A stretch of 64,000 bases of DNA from Ambrosia x helenae (Eukaryota > Streptophyta > Magnoliopsida > Asterales > Asteraceae), in contig CM061233.1 in NCBI GenBank assembly GCA_030844895.1, positions 58,429,468 to 58,493,467 on the forward strand, read 5' to 3'. Under the pieces are notes generated by a model, which worked only from the letters and a program-made list of their open reading frames with translations, did no database searches and was not told where the DNA came from. Below are positions 47,733 through 58,735 of the stretch, one piece after another. A program made the position numbers and the translations under genes. Every line of letters starts with the position of its first letter. Positions within the stretch are counted from its first letter, which is position 1.

Positions 47733-49510
47733 TAACCCAGTCGGTTTGAAACCGTTCGGGTCGTTAACGGACGACCATGTCGAAACAACACGAATCGTTA
47801 GCGAGACCAACCTCATCGAAACGGTTCGAGTCGTTAGCAGGCTTAATCGAGTCCAAACGGTCTGGTTGTTGACCGGCTCATTCAGTTCGAAATGGTCTGG
47901 TCGTTGACAGGCCCGGTTGGGTCGAAACGGTCCAGGTTGCAAACGGGATCGATCAGGTCAAAACGGTCCGGGTCGCTAACGGGCCCGGTCGGGTCGAAAC
48001 AGTACGGGTCAGGTTGAAACGGTCTGGGTCGTTACCGGGCCCGGTCGGGTCAAAACGGTCTGGGTCGCTACCGGGCCCGGCCGGGTCGATACGGGACGGG
48101 TCAGGTTGAAACGGTCTGGGTTGTTACCGGGCCCGATCAGGTCGAAATGGTCCGGGTCGTTACCGGGCCCGGTCGGGTTGAAACGGTCCGGGCCGCTACC
48201 AGTCCCGTCGGGTTAAAATGACCCGAGTCGTTACAGGGCCCGGCCAGGTCGAAACGGTCCGGGTCGCTACCGGGCCCGGTCGGGTCGAAACAATCCGGGT
48301 CGCAACGGGACGGGTCAGGTTGAAACGGTCAGGGTCGTTACCGGGCCCGGTCGGGTCGAAACGGTCCGGGTCGTTACCGGGCCCGGCCGGGTCGAAACGG
48401 TCCGGGTCGCTACCGGTCCCGTCAGGTCGAAACGGTCCGGGTCACTACCGGGCCCGGCCGGGTCGAAACGGTCTGGGTCGTTACCGGGCCCGGCCGGGTC
48501 GAAACGGTCTGGGTCGTTACCGGGCCTGGTCGGGTCGACACGGTCCGGGTCGCTACTGGACGGGTCAGGTCGAAACGGTCTGGGTCGTTACCGGGCCGGG
48601 TCGGGTCGAAACGGTCTGGTCGCTAACGGGCCCGGTCGGGATCGAAACGATCCGGGTCGCTACCGGGCCCCGTCGGGTCGAAACGGTCTGGGTCGCTATC
48701 GGTCCCGTCGGGTCGAAACGGTTCGGGTCGCTACCGGGCCCGGCCGGTTCGAAACAATCCGGGTCGCTACGGGACGGGTCGGGTCGAAACGGTCCGGGTC
48801 GTTACCGGGACGGGTCAGGTCGAAACGGTCTGGGTCGTTACCGGGCCCGGTCGGGTCGAAACGGTCTGGGTCGCTACCGGTCTTGTCGGGTTGAAACGGT
48901 CCGGGTCTTTACCGGGCCCGACCGGGTCGAAACGGTCCGGGTCGTTACCGGGCCCGGCCCGGTCGAAACAATCCGGGTCGCTACGGGACGGGTCAGGTCG
49001 AAACGGTCTGGGTCGTTACTGGGCCCGGTCGGGTCGAAACGGTCTGGGTCGCTACCGGTCTTGTCGGGTCGAAACGGTCCGGGTCTTTACCGGGCCCGAC
49101 CGGGTTGAAACGGTCCGAGTCGCTACCGGGCCCGGGCGGGTCGATACGGTCCGGGTCGTTACCGGGCCCGGCCCGATCGAAACAATCCGGGTCGTTACGG
49201 GACGGGTCAAGTCGAAATGGTCTGGGTCGTTACCGGGCCCGGTCGGGTCGAAACGGTCTGGGTCGCTACCGGTCTTGTCGGGTCGAAACGGTCCGGGTCT
49301 TTACCGGGCCCGACCGGGTTGAAACGGTCCGGTCGCTACCGGTCCTGGCCGGGTCGAAACGGGACGGGTCAGGTTGAATCGGCCGGGTCGAAACGGTCCG
49401 GGTCGTTACGGGACGGGTCAGGTCGAAACAGTTCTGGTCGCTACCCGGCCTGGGCGGGTCGTAGCGGTCCGGGTTGTTATCTAGCCCGATAGGGTCGAAC
49501 CGGTTCGGTT
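47733..49510 (+). repeat. GC-rich 36-bp minisatellite, about 49 copies
   Basis: The core unit reads GGGTCGTTACCGGGCCCGG then TCGGGTCGAAACGGTCC, 36 bp. It contains the 10-bp palindrome CCGGGCCCGG. Units vary, and a five-to-six-unit block recurs (marker TCTTGTCGGG at 48881, 49059 and 49273). Because 36 is divisible by 3, stop-free frames of up to about 296 codons arise. These are a by-product of the repeat; no start context, splice sites or known domain support a protein. Confidence 0.92.
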
Positions 49511-51090
49511 CAAAATGAAATACTTCAGATCCCCTAAAATTTTATATTTAAGTTTATTTTGTTTTTTTTTTTAATTTTATTTACTTTTTAAATTTTTTAT
49601 TGTTATTCTAATTTTTTAAAAAAATTTAATTTATTTTAATGTGAACCTATCTTAATCCAAAGTCCAAACCATCCATACCCAAACTCATCCATACCCAAAC
49701 CCATCCTGACACAACCCATCCTAACCCATTTTTTTAATCTACCCATCTTGACCCATACCCATCCTAACTCAAACCCATCCTGACCCAACAACCAAACCCA
49801 CCCAACTTACCCATTTTGCCACCCATACTTTTTTTCCTAGACATACACATGCATAAGAATATAGTACAGATAGAAACATGGGATTAATTACCACAAAATT
49901 TATAAAAAAAAGTGTAGACAAGGTCCTCTAGATCGATTGATTTCTTGGATCAAATAGGTATGAACATGATAATTAAGTATGCACATAAATATGTGCAGGG
50001 AGTCGATGGAAGAACAGAGGGAGCAAGACACATATTACACACATACATACTTAATTGGTCACAATTAAATGTCAATACAACTTGGGTATTTATACCCTTG
50101 CCTGAACGGTAAAAATAATCGCTTATACAACAGAAAAAACCTAAAAAATAGACACGTCGTAACCTAAAATATACAGCTCTGTCTTTTTTTTAAACATATT
50201 TTTGACTTTTTATTTTGACTCTCTACATAATAATAATTTCTTGATTAAATTTACCAACAAACTTATTCTTCACGATAATTACATCCTGAAGCATTATTAA
50301 TAACTTTGTAATTGTGAATGGTAAGATTAAAAACCTGGGATTAATTACCATGAGATTAGAAAAGGAACGGCTCATCTAAGTAGCTGGTTGATGACGCTGA
50401 TGATTATACCGTCATTCATAACAACATGAATAAAGTAGGTGGTTGACCAATTAGAAAATCTAAACAACATTTTGACCCATTAACAATGACTCTTTATAAG
50501 TTGCTACTTGTTATGATAAATAAGTTATCTTACAATATTTCAAAAGAGGGATGGGATAAATGATCAATCAATTATAGTTATTATGTGGTTCCTGTTTTGC
50601 AGCTGCAGAGATCTTCGGAATTATCCAAGAAAATTTGATTGCATACCATTGAAGGAAGCAATCAAAAGAAACTCTCAATGTTTAGGCTACAATTTCAAGA
50701 ATCCATAGATATAAACATTCATACAACTCAGTGTCACACTTGGTGGCCAACATGAATTCACCAACTTATCAAATTTTTAACTAAAAAGTTGTTAAAGAAT
50801 CCTAAATAACTACTGCGGCAAAGTAGCAAACCACATCACATAAAATAAGAAGCCCCAATGTAGATAACTAAATGTGACATTGGGTATATAATATGGCGTT
50901 GCAGAATGGATTTTTTATGACCTGAATAGTCAAACAACTTGAAGAAATGATCTAAAACTATGACTATACGTTGATATATTAAAAAGCTTGTTAATTATGA
51001 TGGTGTAAATGGTTCTATGGTACTGATATATTAGAAAGGTTGTTAATTATGATCCAAATAGTATTTCTTATGACCATAACAATGTGCTAT
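49511..51090. other. Non-coding AT-rich stretch
   Basis: The left part is poly-T and TAA-rich and then CCCATCC-rich (49660-49830). From 49850 to 51090 I see no supported gene or element boundary. Confidence 0.5.
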
Positions 51091-52585
51091 TGTGACACCC
51101 GACAAACTCAGGTTAGTAACATTGGTCAAACTAGTAAGTCTACCTTAGCGAGTCATGCATATTACATATTTAACTGGGTCAGTTGAGTCATTATGATAGT
51201 TTGGGGAATCATCGGGAGTTGTTACACTGATCCACAGGATCATTGGAAGTCGGTCCATAACCATGTGTACAAGGATTGGTGATTTGTAGAATCGTCGGGT
51301 TTAACGCACACATGCAAGTCTCGAGTCCCGGGAATTGGTGAACGAATGTGAACATGTTAGTTATCGTGCATTATATGTTTACAATCATTATATGACTTGT
51401 CGGTATGTGAATACGTGCTTATATGTGTTAAAATAGTGTTTAACGCGCCAAAAACCCGAACTAACATGCTGAGGGCGATTAGGAGGGTTGGGGGTGAGTA
51501 CAAGGGGGCGATTAGGCGTATTCACATGCCCTAATCGCCTGTAACTGATCCTAATCTCCTGTTGCAGCTGGAACGACTAGAAACACCTATAAATACCACC
51601 ATTGACTTGTAAAACACCATTTGTGCAACCCTAACTCATCCCAAGCCTCCCTCACACCATAATACACCCCTGGAGCTCGTTTTTGCCTTAAAACGCATCA
51701 CCCCCAAGCTTACACTTCCTCTTTAGCAAAATCCAAGGTGTGTTATCTATCCTAAACCTTTGTAATGTTGATATTATGGTTCCCAAAGGTCCAGACCTAG
51801 TTTTATCAAGTTTGTGTCTTTGAAAACCTTTGAAATCAGTTTCTAAAACAAGTCTAAACCTTTATACTTGTTCTATGTGGAGTATTCATGCAAGAAACAA
51901 TTTTTAATGATTAAAACATGAATGTTTTCATGTGTTTGATGTTTCACTTATGTGTATGAGTTGTTAAGATGATTTCCTAAGGTTTTGAGCAATTATTATG
52001 GTGTTTTGATGATAATATGCATTTTGACCCGTTTGAGTGATTCTTGAGGATTTAGGGTGTTATGATATGATTTGATGATTGTTTGATGTTAGGGTTTACA
52101 CTAGAATGATATAAAAGCAGAGGAATGATGATTTGCAAGGTTGTAGGTTATGAGGTCTGGTTATTTACCATTTAGGGAAAGATATGCATATTTAATGTTT
52201 TCTTGCCATTTTTGGAAATAATTGCAAATAGGGTGTTAGACCAGTGATAAATTGGGGGGCGGGGGGTTACTTGGAATGGGTTGTTTAATGGTTTGGGTTT
52301 GATGTTGGGTGTTTTTACATGTTTCGGATATGATTTGGAGGGTTAAAACGTGTGACATATGACTTGATGCTGCAGGGGGGCAAGTAGGATAGCATACTCG
52401 CCTGTAAAATGGGCGAGTAGCCCTACTCACATGCCCTTAGGGGCGATTAGGCCTCTACTCACGTGCAGAACACGTGATTACAAATCCTAATTGTCTGTTG
52501 ACTTTCCTAATTGCCTGTTGACTTTCCTAATTGCCTGTTTGATTCCTAATCGTGTGTTTTGCTGTTGTAAGTGTATTTTGACATC
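51091..52585 (+). mobile_element. Truncated LTR of the same family as 39577-42130
   Basis: It starts TGTGACACCCGACAAACTCA. Stretches such as ACAATCATTATATGACTTGT, then CGGTATGTGAAT and TTTAACGCGC, match the minus strand of the solo LTR. Similarity ends at about 52585 after CTGTTGTAAGTGTATTTTGA, leaving roughly the first 60 percent. No target duplication can be identified. Confidence 0.72.
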
Positions 52586-53115
52586 CCACATGCGCCTTAT
52601 CTCACATGAAAAAAAACATTATGGGGCTTCCGATAAGCAACAATCATTAGCCAAAACTTGGCCCAAGATAGGCCAGATAGCTCGCAATGAAAATAAAGGG
52701 TAGAATGCTTCTTGGGTTTTTAGAGATAATACACCACCTACACAGATGGGCTTCCATAAATACACCAAAACGGCCCAGAAAACAACTTAACATCAAGCCC
52801 AATATCAGACCCAACAAGATAACATCTGAACATGCCATATACAAAACCTATTTTTGGCCGTAAGGACAACCTCACGCATACAGCCCAGAAATCCCAAAAA
52901 ATAACCCCACTTGAGCCTAAAATAAACTCACATCATAAGCACATAACTGGGCCACATTTTAACTAACGAATCCCCATATATGCGACTCTTCGATTAGAGG
53001 CAATAGCATGGACCATGATCCAATAATGGGCCCTCACAAAATTATAGACCTCGACATCGAATGAGACCCTACAACCAGTTAGTGATAAACTGACAACATA
53101 TAAAGAAACTCATTA
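52586..53115. other. Unassigned stretch
   Basis: I see no gene or repeat that I can support. It begins at the truncation point of the LTR fragment and ends at the next LTR. Confidence 0.4.
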
Positions 53116-54595
53116 TGTAACACCCCAACCGATGGCGGAATCATCGAGGTGTCACGTAGTGACGATTGTTCAAAAGCACATGGTACTAAAATGTAAATAT
53201 ATTATTGAATAATTTAAATTGTCTTACATAGATGAAATGGAAAAAAAAATACAATAGTCTGAACGAAACATGAAATTTGAAATAACTTATTAAAAGCAAG
53301 CACTAAAATCCAATGCTATGGAACTAAGATCAAACTGCACCTGAAACATGTACAAAATAGGTTTTGTCAACATAAGAAATGTTGGTGAGCATTCCTAGTT
53401 TTAATACATATAGTAAGTTGAAAAAGGTATACAATTCAAGTGCAAAGCTACAATGCAAATATGTAAACTATGTATCATACAAATGAGCGAAATCAACCCT
53501 TTGACCGTATAATGTACTAAATGAACGGCGGTGTACTTATCCAATAAATGGATAAAACTTAACAATGACCACGGATTCTTCGATGAAAAAGGGGGAGAAT
53601 CAACCTAGGCGGGTTGTCAATCCAATAGCGCTATCCAATGTTAAGGTCGGCTTGTACGTGGTTAATGATTTCACTAAGTACAAATGTATTCTACATGTAA
53701 TGTCTAAGCATAAAGCACGTTTGTAAGCAAATACACATAGTACTAGAATTGTATTGTAAAAATGTGAACTTGTATGTGAAATTTGTATAAGTGTACATGT
53801 AACACCCCAAAAGTGAATAAAAACAAAAAGGGGATAGGAAATACTCACATTCGCCAAATGACAAGATGACTAAGCGAGTGTGAAAATGCGAGCAATCCAA
53901 AGATTCAACGACGAAACTAGTCCAATTTAGAAGAAAAGAAACCGAATAGGAAAAAATATCAAGCTTTCAATTCGCCAATTACAAGAGCTTATAATCAAAG
54001 CTTCAAATGTAGAAGTAATATACTCTAGAAGAAAGGTATGAGGGAGAGTTTAATCGAATTGAAACAATTGAATTAGAGGTGCAAAGTGTAATGGGTCATA
54101 GGTGGGTTTTTATACTAGTTTTGGATTCAATTAGCCATTAAAATTGGTCAACACCATAAAGTAAGGTTTTATGATGAATTGAATATTTGACTAGGACTTT
54201 GACTGTTTGACTAAGACTTTGACTAGGACATTGACTGGGACTTTGACTGAGACTTTGACTGGGACTTTGACTAAGACTGTCTTAGCGGACCGCGAGGGCT
54301 AAAATTTTTTTTTCTTCTAATTTAATCAATTTTAAGTTATAAACTTGTTTCCTTATGTTTCTAAGTTGTTTTAGGACCGAAAATTAAGGGCTTTGAGTAT
54401 CAAGGTCTGAAACATACGTGCTCGGGTGTAGATGTGAGTATAAAACGTGCATATTTTTACTTATAAAAAATATAAGTTTTATTAAATTGTGAATTTTGGT
54501 CTTATTAAAATACGAGGGTTAAAAATGAAAATTTTGAAATAGTTGAGGAACCAATTATGCACATTTATGAAGAGTGAAGGGTACAGGTTGTCACA
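53116..54595 (-). repeat. 3' LTR of a minus-strand LTR element, 1480 bp
   Basis: On the minus strand it starts TGTGACAACCTGTACCC and ends CGGTTGGGGTGTTACA. It follows a polypurine tract (54597-54611). The last 50 bp resemble the LTR end of the 27856 element, so the two families are related. Confidence 0.78.
54190..54290 (+). repeat. GACTTTGACT short tandem repeat
   Basis: About eight degenerate copies of a 12-bp unit based on GACTTTGACTGG/AA lie inside the LTR. Confidence 0.75.
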
Positions 54596-55374
54596 GTCTC
54601 CCCTATTTTTAAAAATTTCGTCCCGAAATTACTTTCAAGTGAAGGTTTCATGAAACAAAAGACATTTGTAAAAAGGCAAGTAGATTTTAAGAAATGCATT
54701 AGCCATGATTTGACAAAGTTTAAAGTAGTTGTTTAATACCCAAAATAAGAGTTTGAAAATCCTTAAAGTTTGACCCAAGGTTAGAGAATTAAGAGTTTAT
54801 AATGAGAAAGGTTTGGGAAAAGTATGTAACTGGTTAGGGCAGGGCATTGTTATAGTAGCTTCCCTTACTTTAGAGAAGTTTCTGACCGAACTTTATTAAG
54901 GACATGCAACAGGATTTCGACTAACAGAGAGTGTAAGAGTATAGAAAGTTTGTGTTTTCTGTGTGGATGGTCCAGAGAAAGACTCTTGGAAGTCGAATTG
55001 AAGCTCGTGTAAGAGCATTCTTATCGAAAATGCTAGCTATTAGTCAACGATCTAATAAAGAGATAGTAATGGGTAGGTTCTTGGTCAGACTCCAAGTCCG
55101 CTCCCGCAGTATCGCTCGTGCTTATATATAGGGTGTACCGCAGCTAACCCACCACACTACTGATACTTTGGACTCGTACTGATTGTCTACCAATAGCCTA
55201 AGTAGAATCACACACCACCCCTATGTACCTGTAAATCCATGATTGCGTTCCGGACCGTAATCATCGATTTACCTTACACTAGGGTGCTATGCTTTTCCAT
55301 AACACTAACATAAGTAATACAAGAAACAATGCGTGCAACCAAAATGTGTTAAGTAGTAGATACTGCTCAAGTAT

Positions 55375-55500
55375 AAGATGCGGTTGGAAGTTCTTCCCCT
55401 TTCAGGTTCACCCTTTAACCATAATGAGATTAATGTGTAAGTATAAGACATGATTAGGGGTTCTTCACCTTTCGGGTTCACCCTTAACCGGTAAATTTCT
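55375..55500 (-). repeat. Duplicated GGTTCACCC module
   Basis: Two adjacent units share GTATAAGA, TTCTTC, CCTTTC(A/G)GGTTCACCC and TTAACC. Short GGTT/AACC complementarity frames each unit. Confidence 0.55.
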
Positions 55501-57496
55501 GTTCACATCATTGGGCTCTAAACAACCATATTGGTAAACTCTAAGGATTACACCGTTTCCCTCGGGTTAGAGGAATACTCTGAACCGAGTCGTACATGGG
55601 AACTGGCTTAGATCTCATACGAGCTATTACTTAGTATGTTCGTTGGTCATGATAATGAACAAAATAATGTAAAGTATAACAGGGTTTTGCTCACAACAAA
55701 AAATATGCATACCAAATATGCGTTCATGTAAGTATATAAGTATAGCATAAAATTTCGATTGAAAGAATAACATAACGTAAATCGAGTAAATCGCACAATT
55801 TACACAAAATGAAAGTAAACAAGTTAAATTAATGCTCAAAACTAGTGTTGTAAGAATAACTACTAATAACTAGTGCGAGAATAGTTGCGAATAACGGGTG
55901 AAAATAACTACCAACAAAAGAAGAATACAAAAATAATAAGATAAGTACGAACGTAACTATAAATAGAATGGTGTAAAAAAATAATGAAATTTACTGTAAA
56001 TGAAAGTGCGCAGAACAGACGTATAGTCTACTGGTATGAGGATAACTTTTTGGAAACCGAAGAATGTTTTAAGTTCAAAACAGTTCACTTGAAAAGATTT
56101 CATACGTACACATTTTTATGTGTTTACGAGAAGTCGAGTTTGAAAAGTGTTATAAGGTATATTATTAGTTGCAAATTCCTCTCGAAAACATATATTGGAT
56201 ACGCTATATGAAAACATGCAAATTTACATTTGATTTGTAAAATATGCAATGCAAGTTTATAAAATGCAAAATGAAACCATTTCATGAAGTGTGTGTAAAT
56301 CTAATGTGTTTCGAAAAACCAAGATATAAAATGATGTGAAGGTTGTGAATGATCCCAGATGCCTTGACGAATTTTGGAAATAAAATTTTCTGTATTTAAA
56401 CATTTCTTTAACTTGTGGGTTGAAAAGTCGGAAATTTCTAATTGTTATGAAATGTTGAGAAAATCGAAGTGTTACCCGTTAAGACTGGGTAAACTTGAAA
56501 CCTTTTAAATTTTCAAACTTTTACGAAATTTATACATTGAAAGATTATTTATTTGCAGGATCGTTAAGGCATCTCTTTGGGCTCATAGCGGGCTATTTGT
56601 TTCAAGCACAAGGTGTATGAAAAGTGTGTTATAATTTGGCGAATAGGCTTTGTGAAAAGACTTATAGAATAAGTTGTCAAATTAATCGTTTCAGAGAGTA
56701 GTGTACTAGTGCGTATCGTGTAGGTAGGCATATATGTATGAGTTTAGTCTGACTAAGAAGTTCTAACTAATGGTAGTTGTCCATGGCATAGGAGACTGGG
56801 TGCAGCAATATTAGTATTAGGTATATGAGGATATACTGTGACTTCGATCAAGTAAGTTTGTAAACATGAAGGTATAAAACAGGTTGAAATAATAAGTTTG
56901 GAAAAACCATGTTCATTTTTAACTGTATGATGACGCAACATTCCTAAAATCAAGATGTGATCAAAGTTAAACACAGAGTTTAAAACTTAAGTCGTGGGTA
57001 AAAATGTTTTAACGCAAAACGAGTAATACCTTATAGTGTAAGAATCATGAGCATAAGTGAAATAATGTAAGCTTTAATGCGATAGTATATCGGACAAAAG
57101 TTTTAGTAGTGATGATAAGGGATTCAAAAGCGAATGATCAATGAATAATGGCATATGAAACATCAAGTGATTAAATGGAATCTTCAAATGATAAACAAAC
57201 ATAAATATCAATGATATAAAACATTGGAATTGTTTCCATAGGAAACTTTGACTAACTAAAGTAATTGAAATTTCCAAGTGACTTGTGGGGGCGTACTTTA
57301 GCCTATAAGTGAATGCTCATCCTAAGAGTTCCCAGGTAGGTATACGGGTCCCTCGTCTGATTGGGATTTATACGAAATACCATGCCTAGACAGAAAACTC
57401 AGGATACAGGCGCTCACCCTTCCAGATTGCACGCGCCCCATCAATAGTGAATTCCAAAACTTTAGCGAGATTAAAAACGAGATGCAAAAATAGATC

Positions 57497-57740
57497 CTTG
57501 AGATTTGGATTTCACTCCTAACTCAAAGATGTATTTCAAAATTGAAAATGATTGTGGAATGAAACCAATCACTAAGTTAAGGATATCACTCCCAGCTTAG
57601 TGGTTAAGTTCCTTTTTGAAAGAAATACTCTTTGAGGTGTGGATGTCACTCCTATCTCAAAGATATATTCCTAAGATAAATAACATATAGAGGAGTGAAA
57701 CTAATCACCAAGGTATGGATGTCACTCCTAACTTGGTGAT
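57497..57740 (-). other. Four tandem hairpins with conserved 19-nt loop
   Basis: Four inverted repeats each enclose exactly 19 nt with the plus-strand consensus GGATNTCACTCCYA. The stems are TTGAG/CTCAA (57498-57526), CACTAAG/CTTAGTG (57570-57602), TCTTTGAG/CTCAAAGA (57629-57663) and ATCACCAAG/CTTGGTGAT (57704-57740). Stems differ in sequence but each is complementary, while the loop is conserved, the signature of a selected RNA or DNA structure. In element sense they lie about 200-450 nt downstream of the primer binding site, where packaging or dimerisation signals occur. Function is unknown. Confidence 0.75.
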
Positions 57741-57933
57741 ATCGTTTCGTTTGTTAAATACGAGTATCTTCTTCTTTAAACAACACACCGAAAGAATAAC
57801 GAGAAAGAATCATAGCGAAAATATCTTGAAAGAAAATAATAGGATAAAGAGAAATAAACACGAGAGGACTCGTGAATGTAAGCTTGGTTATAGACTAGGC
57901 TAAAAGGCATTCTAATAACCTAATTCCCTATAA

Positions 57934-57950
57934 CCATGGCTCTGATACCA
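57934..57950 (-). promoter_or_regulatory. Primer binding site (minus strand)
   Basis: The minus strand reads TGGTATCAGAGCCATGG, identical to the site at 30468. A TGGTATCAGAGCC site normally lies just inside the 5' LTR; here the LTR beyond TGTAACA is missing. Confidence 0.85.
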
Positions 57951-57953
57951 ATC

Positions 57954-58735
57954 TGTTACATACTTTTCCCAAACCTTTCTCATTATAAACTCTTAATTCT
58001 CTAACCTTGGGTCAAACTTTAAGGATTTTCAAACTCTTATTTTGGGTATTAAACAACTACTTTAAACTTTGTCAAATCATGGCTAATGCATTTCTTAAAA
58101 TCTACTTGCCTTTTTACAAATGTCTTTTGTTTCATGAAACCTTCACTTGAAAGTAATTTCGGGACGAAATTTTCTAAAATAGGGGAGACTGTGACAACCT
58201 GTACCCTTCACTCTTCATAAATGTGCATAATTGGTTCCTCAACTATTTCAAAACAATTAAAAATTTCCGACTTTTCAACCCACAAGTTAAAGAAATGTTT
58301 AAATACAGAAAATTTTATTTCCAAAATTCGTCAAGGCATCTGGGATCATTCACAACCTTCACATCATTTTAAATCTTGGTTTTTCGAAACACATTAGATT
58401 TACACACACTTCATGAAATGGTTTCATTTTGCATTTTATAAACTTGCATTGCATATTTTACAAATCAAATGTAAATTTGCATGTTTTCATATAGCGTATC
58501 CAATATATGTTTTCGGGAGGAATTTGCAACTAATAATATACCTTATAACACTTTTCAAACTCGACTTCTCGTAAACACATAAAAATGTGTACGTACGAAA
58601 TCTTTCAAGTGAACCTGTTTTGAACTTAAAACATTCTTCGGTTTCCAAAAAGTTATCCTCATACCAGTAGACTATACGTCTGTTCTGCGCACTTTCATTT
58701 ACAGTAAATTTCATTATTTTTTTACACCATTCTAT
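57954..58735 (+). mobile_element. Inverted copies of the element's own 3' part, replacing its 5' LTR
   Basis: Segment 57955-58250 is the inverted copy of 54534-54830 (end of the internal region, polypurine tract and first 65 bp of LTR). Segment 58251-58735 is the inverted copy of 55965-56445. The open frame at 58487-58816 (minus) repeats that at 55984-56211 (plus). Thus the primer binding site is joined directly to a plus-oriented 3' end of the same element, and no proper 5' LTR follows. Confidence 0.75.

Larger units (their letters stand above)
54596..57953 (-). mobile_element. Internal region of a non-coding LTR element (minus strand)
   Basis: The minus-strand order is primer binding site (57950-57934), structured leader, then polypurine tract (54611-54597). 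No gag or pol frame survives in 3.36 kb. Short blocks match the 27856 element: the leader block around 57300-57420 corresponds to 30715-30860, and 55220-55270 corresponds to 31560-31625. It is therefore a LARD-like relative whose function is carried by RNA structure rather than protein. Confidence 0.7.

Noticed and set aside
48218..49492. Long open frames (up to 296 codons) with GRNGPGRYRARP-like repeats
   Set aside because: They exist in several frames at once because the minisatellite period is 36 bp; no domain, start context or intron supports translation.
47733..49510. CRISPR array
   Set aside because: Units are directly adjacent without unique spacers and the DNA is plant nuclear; it is a minisatellite.
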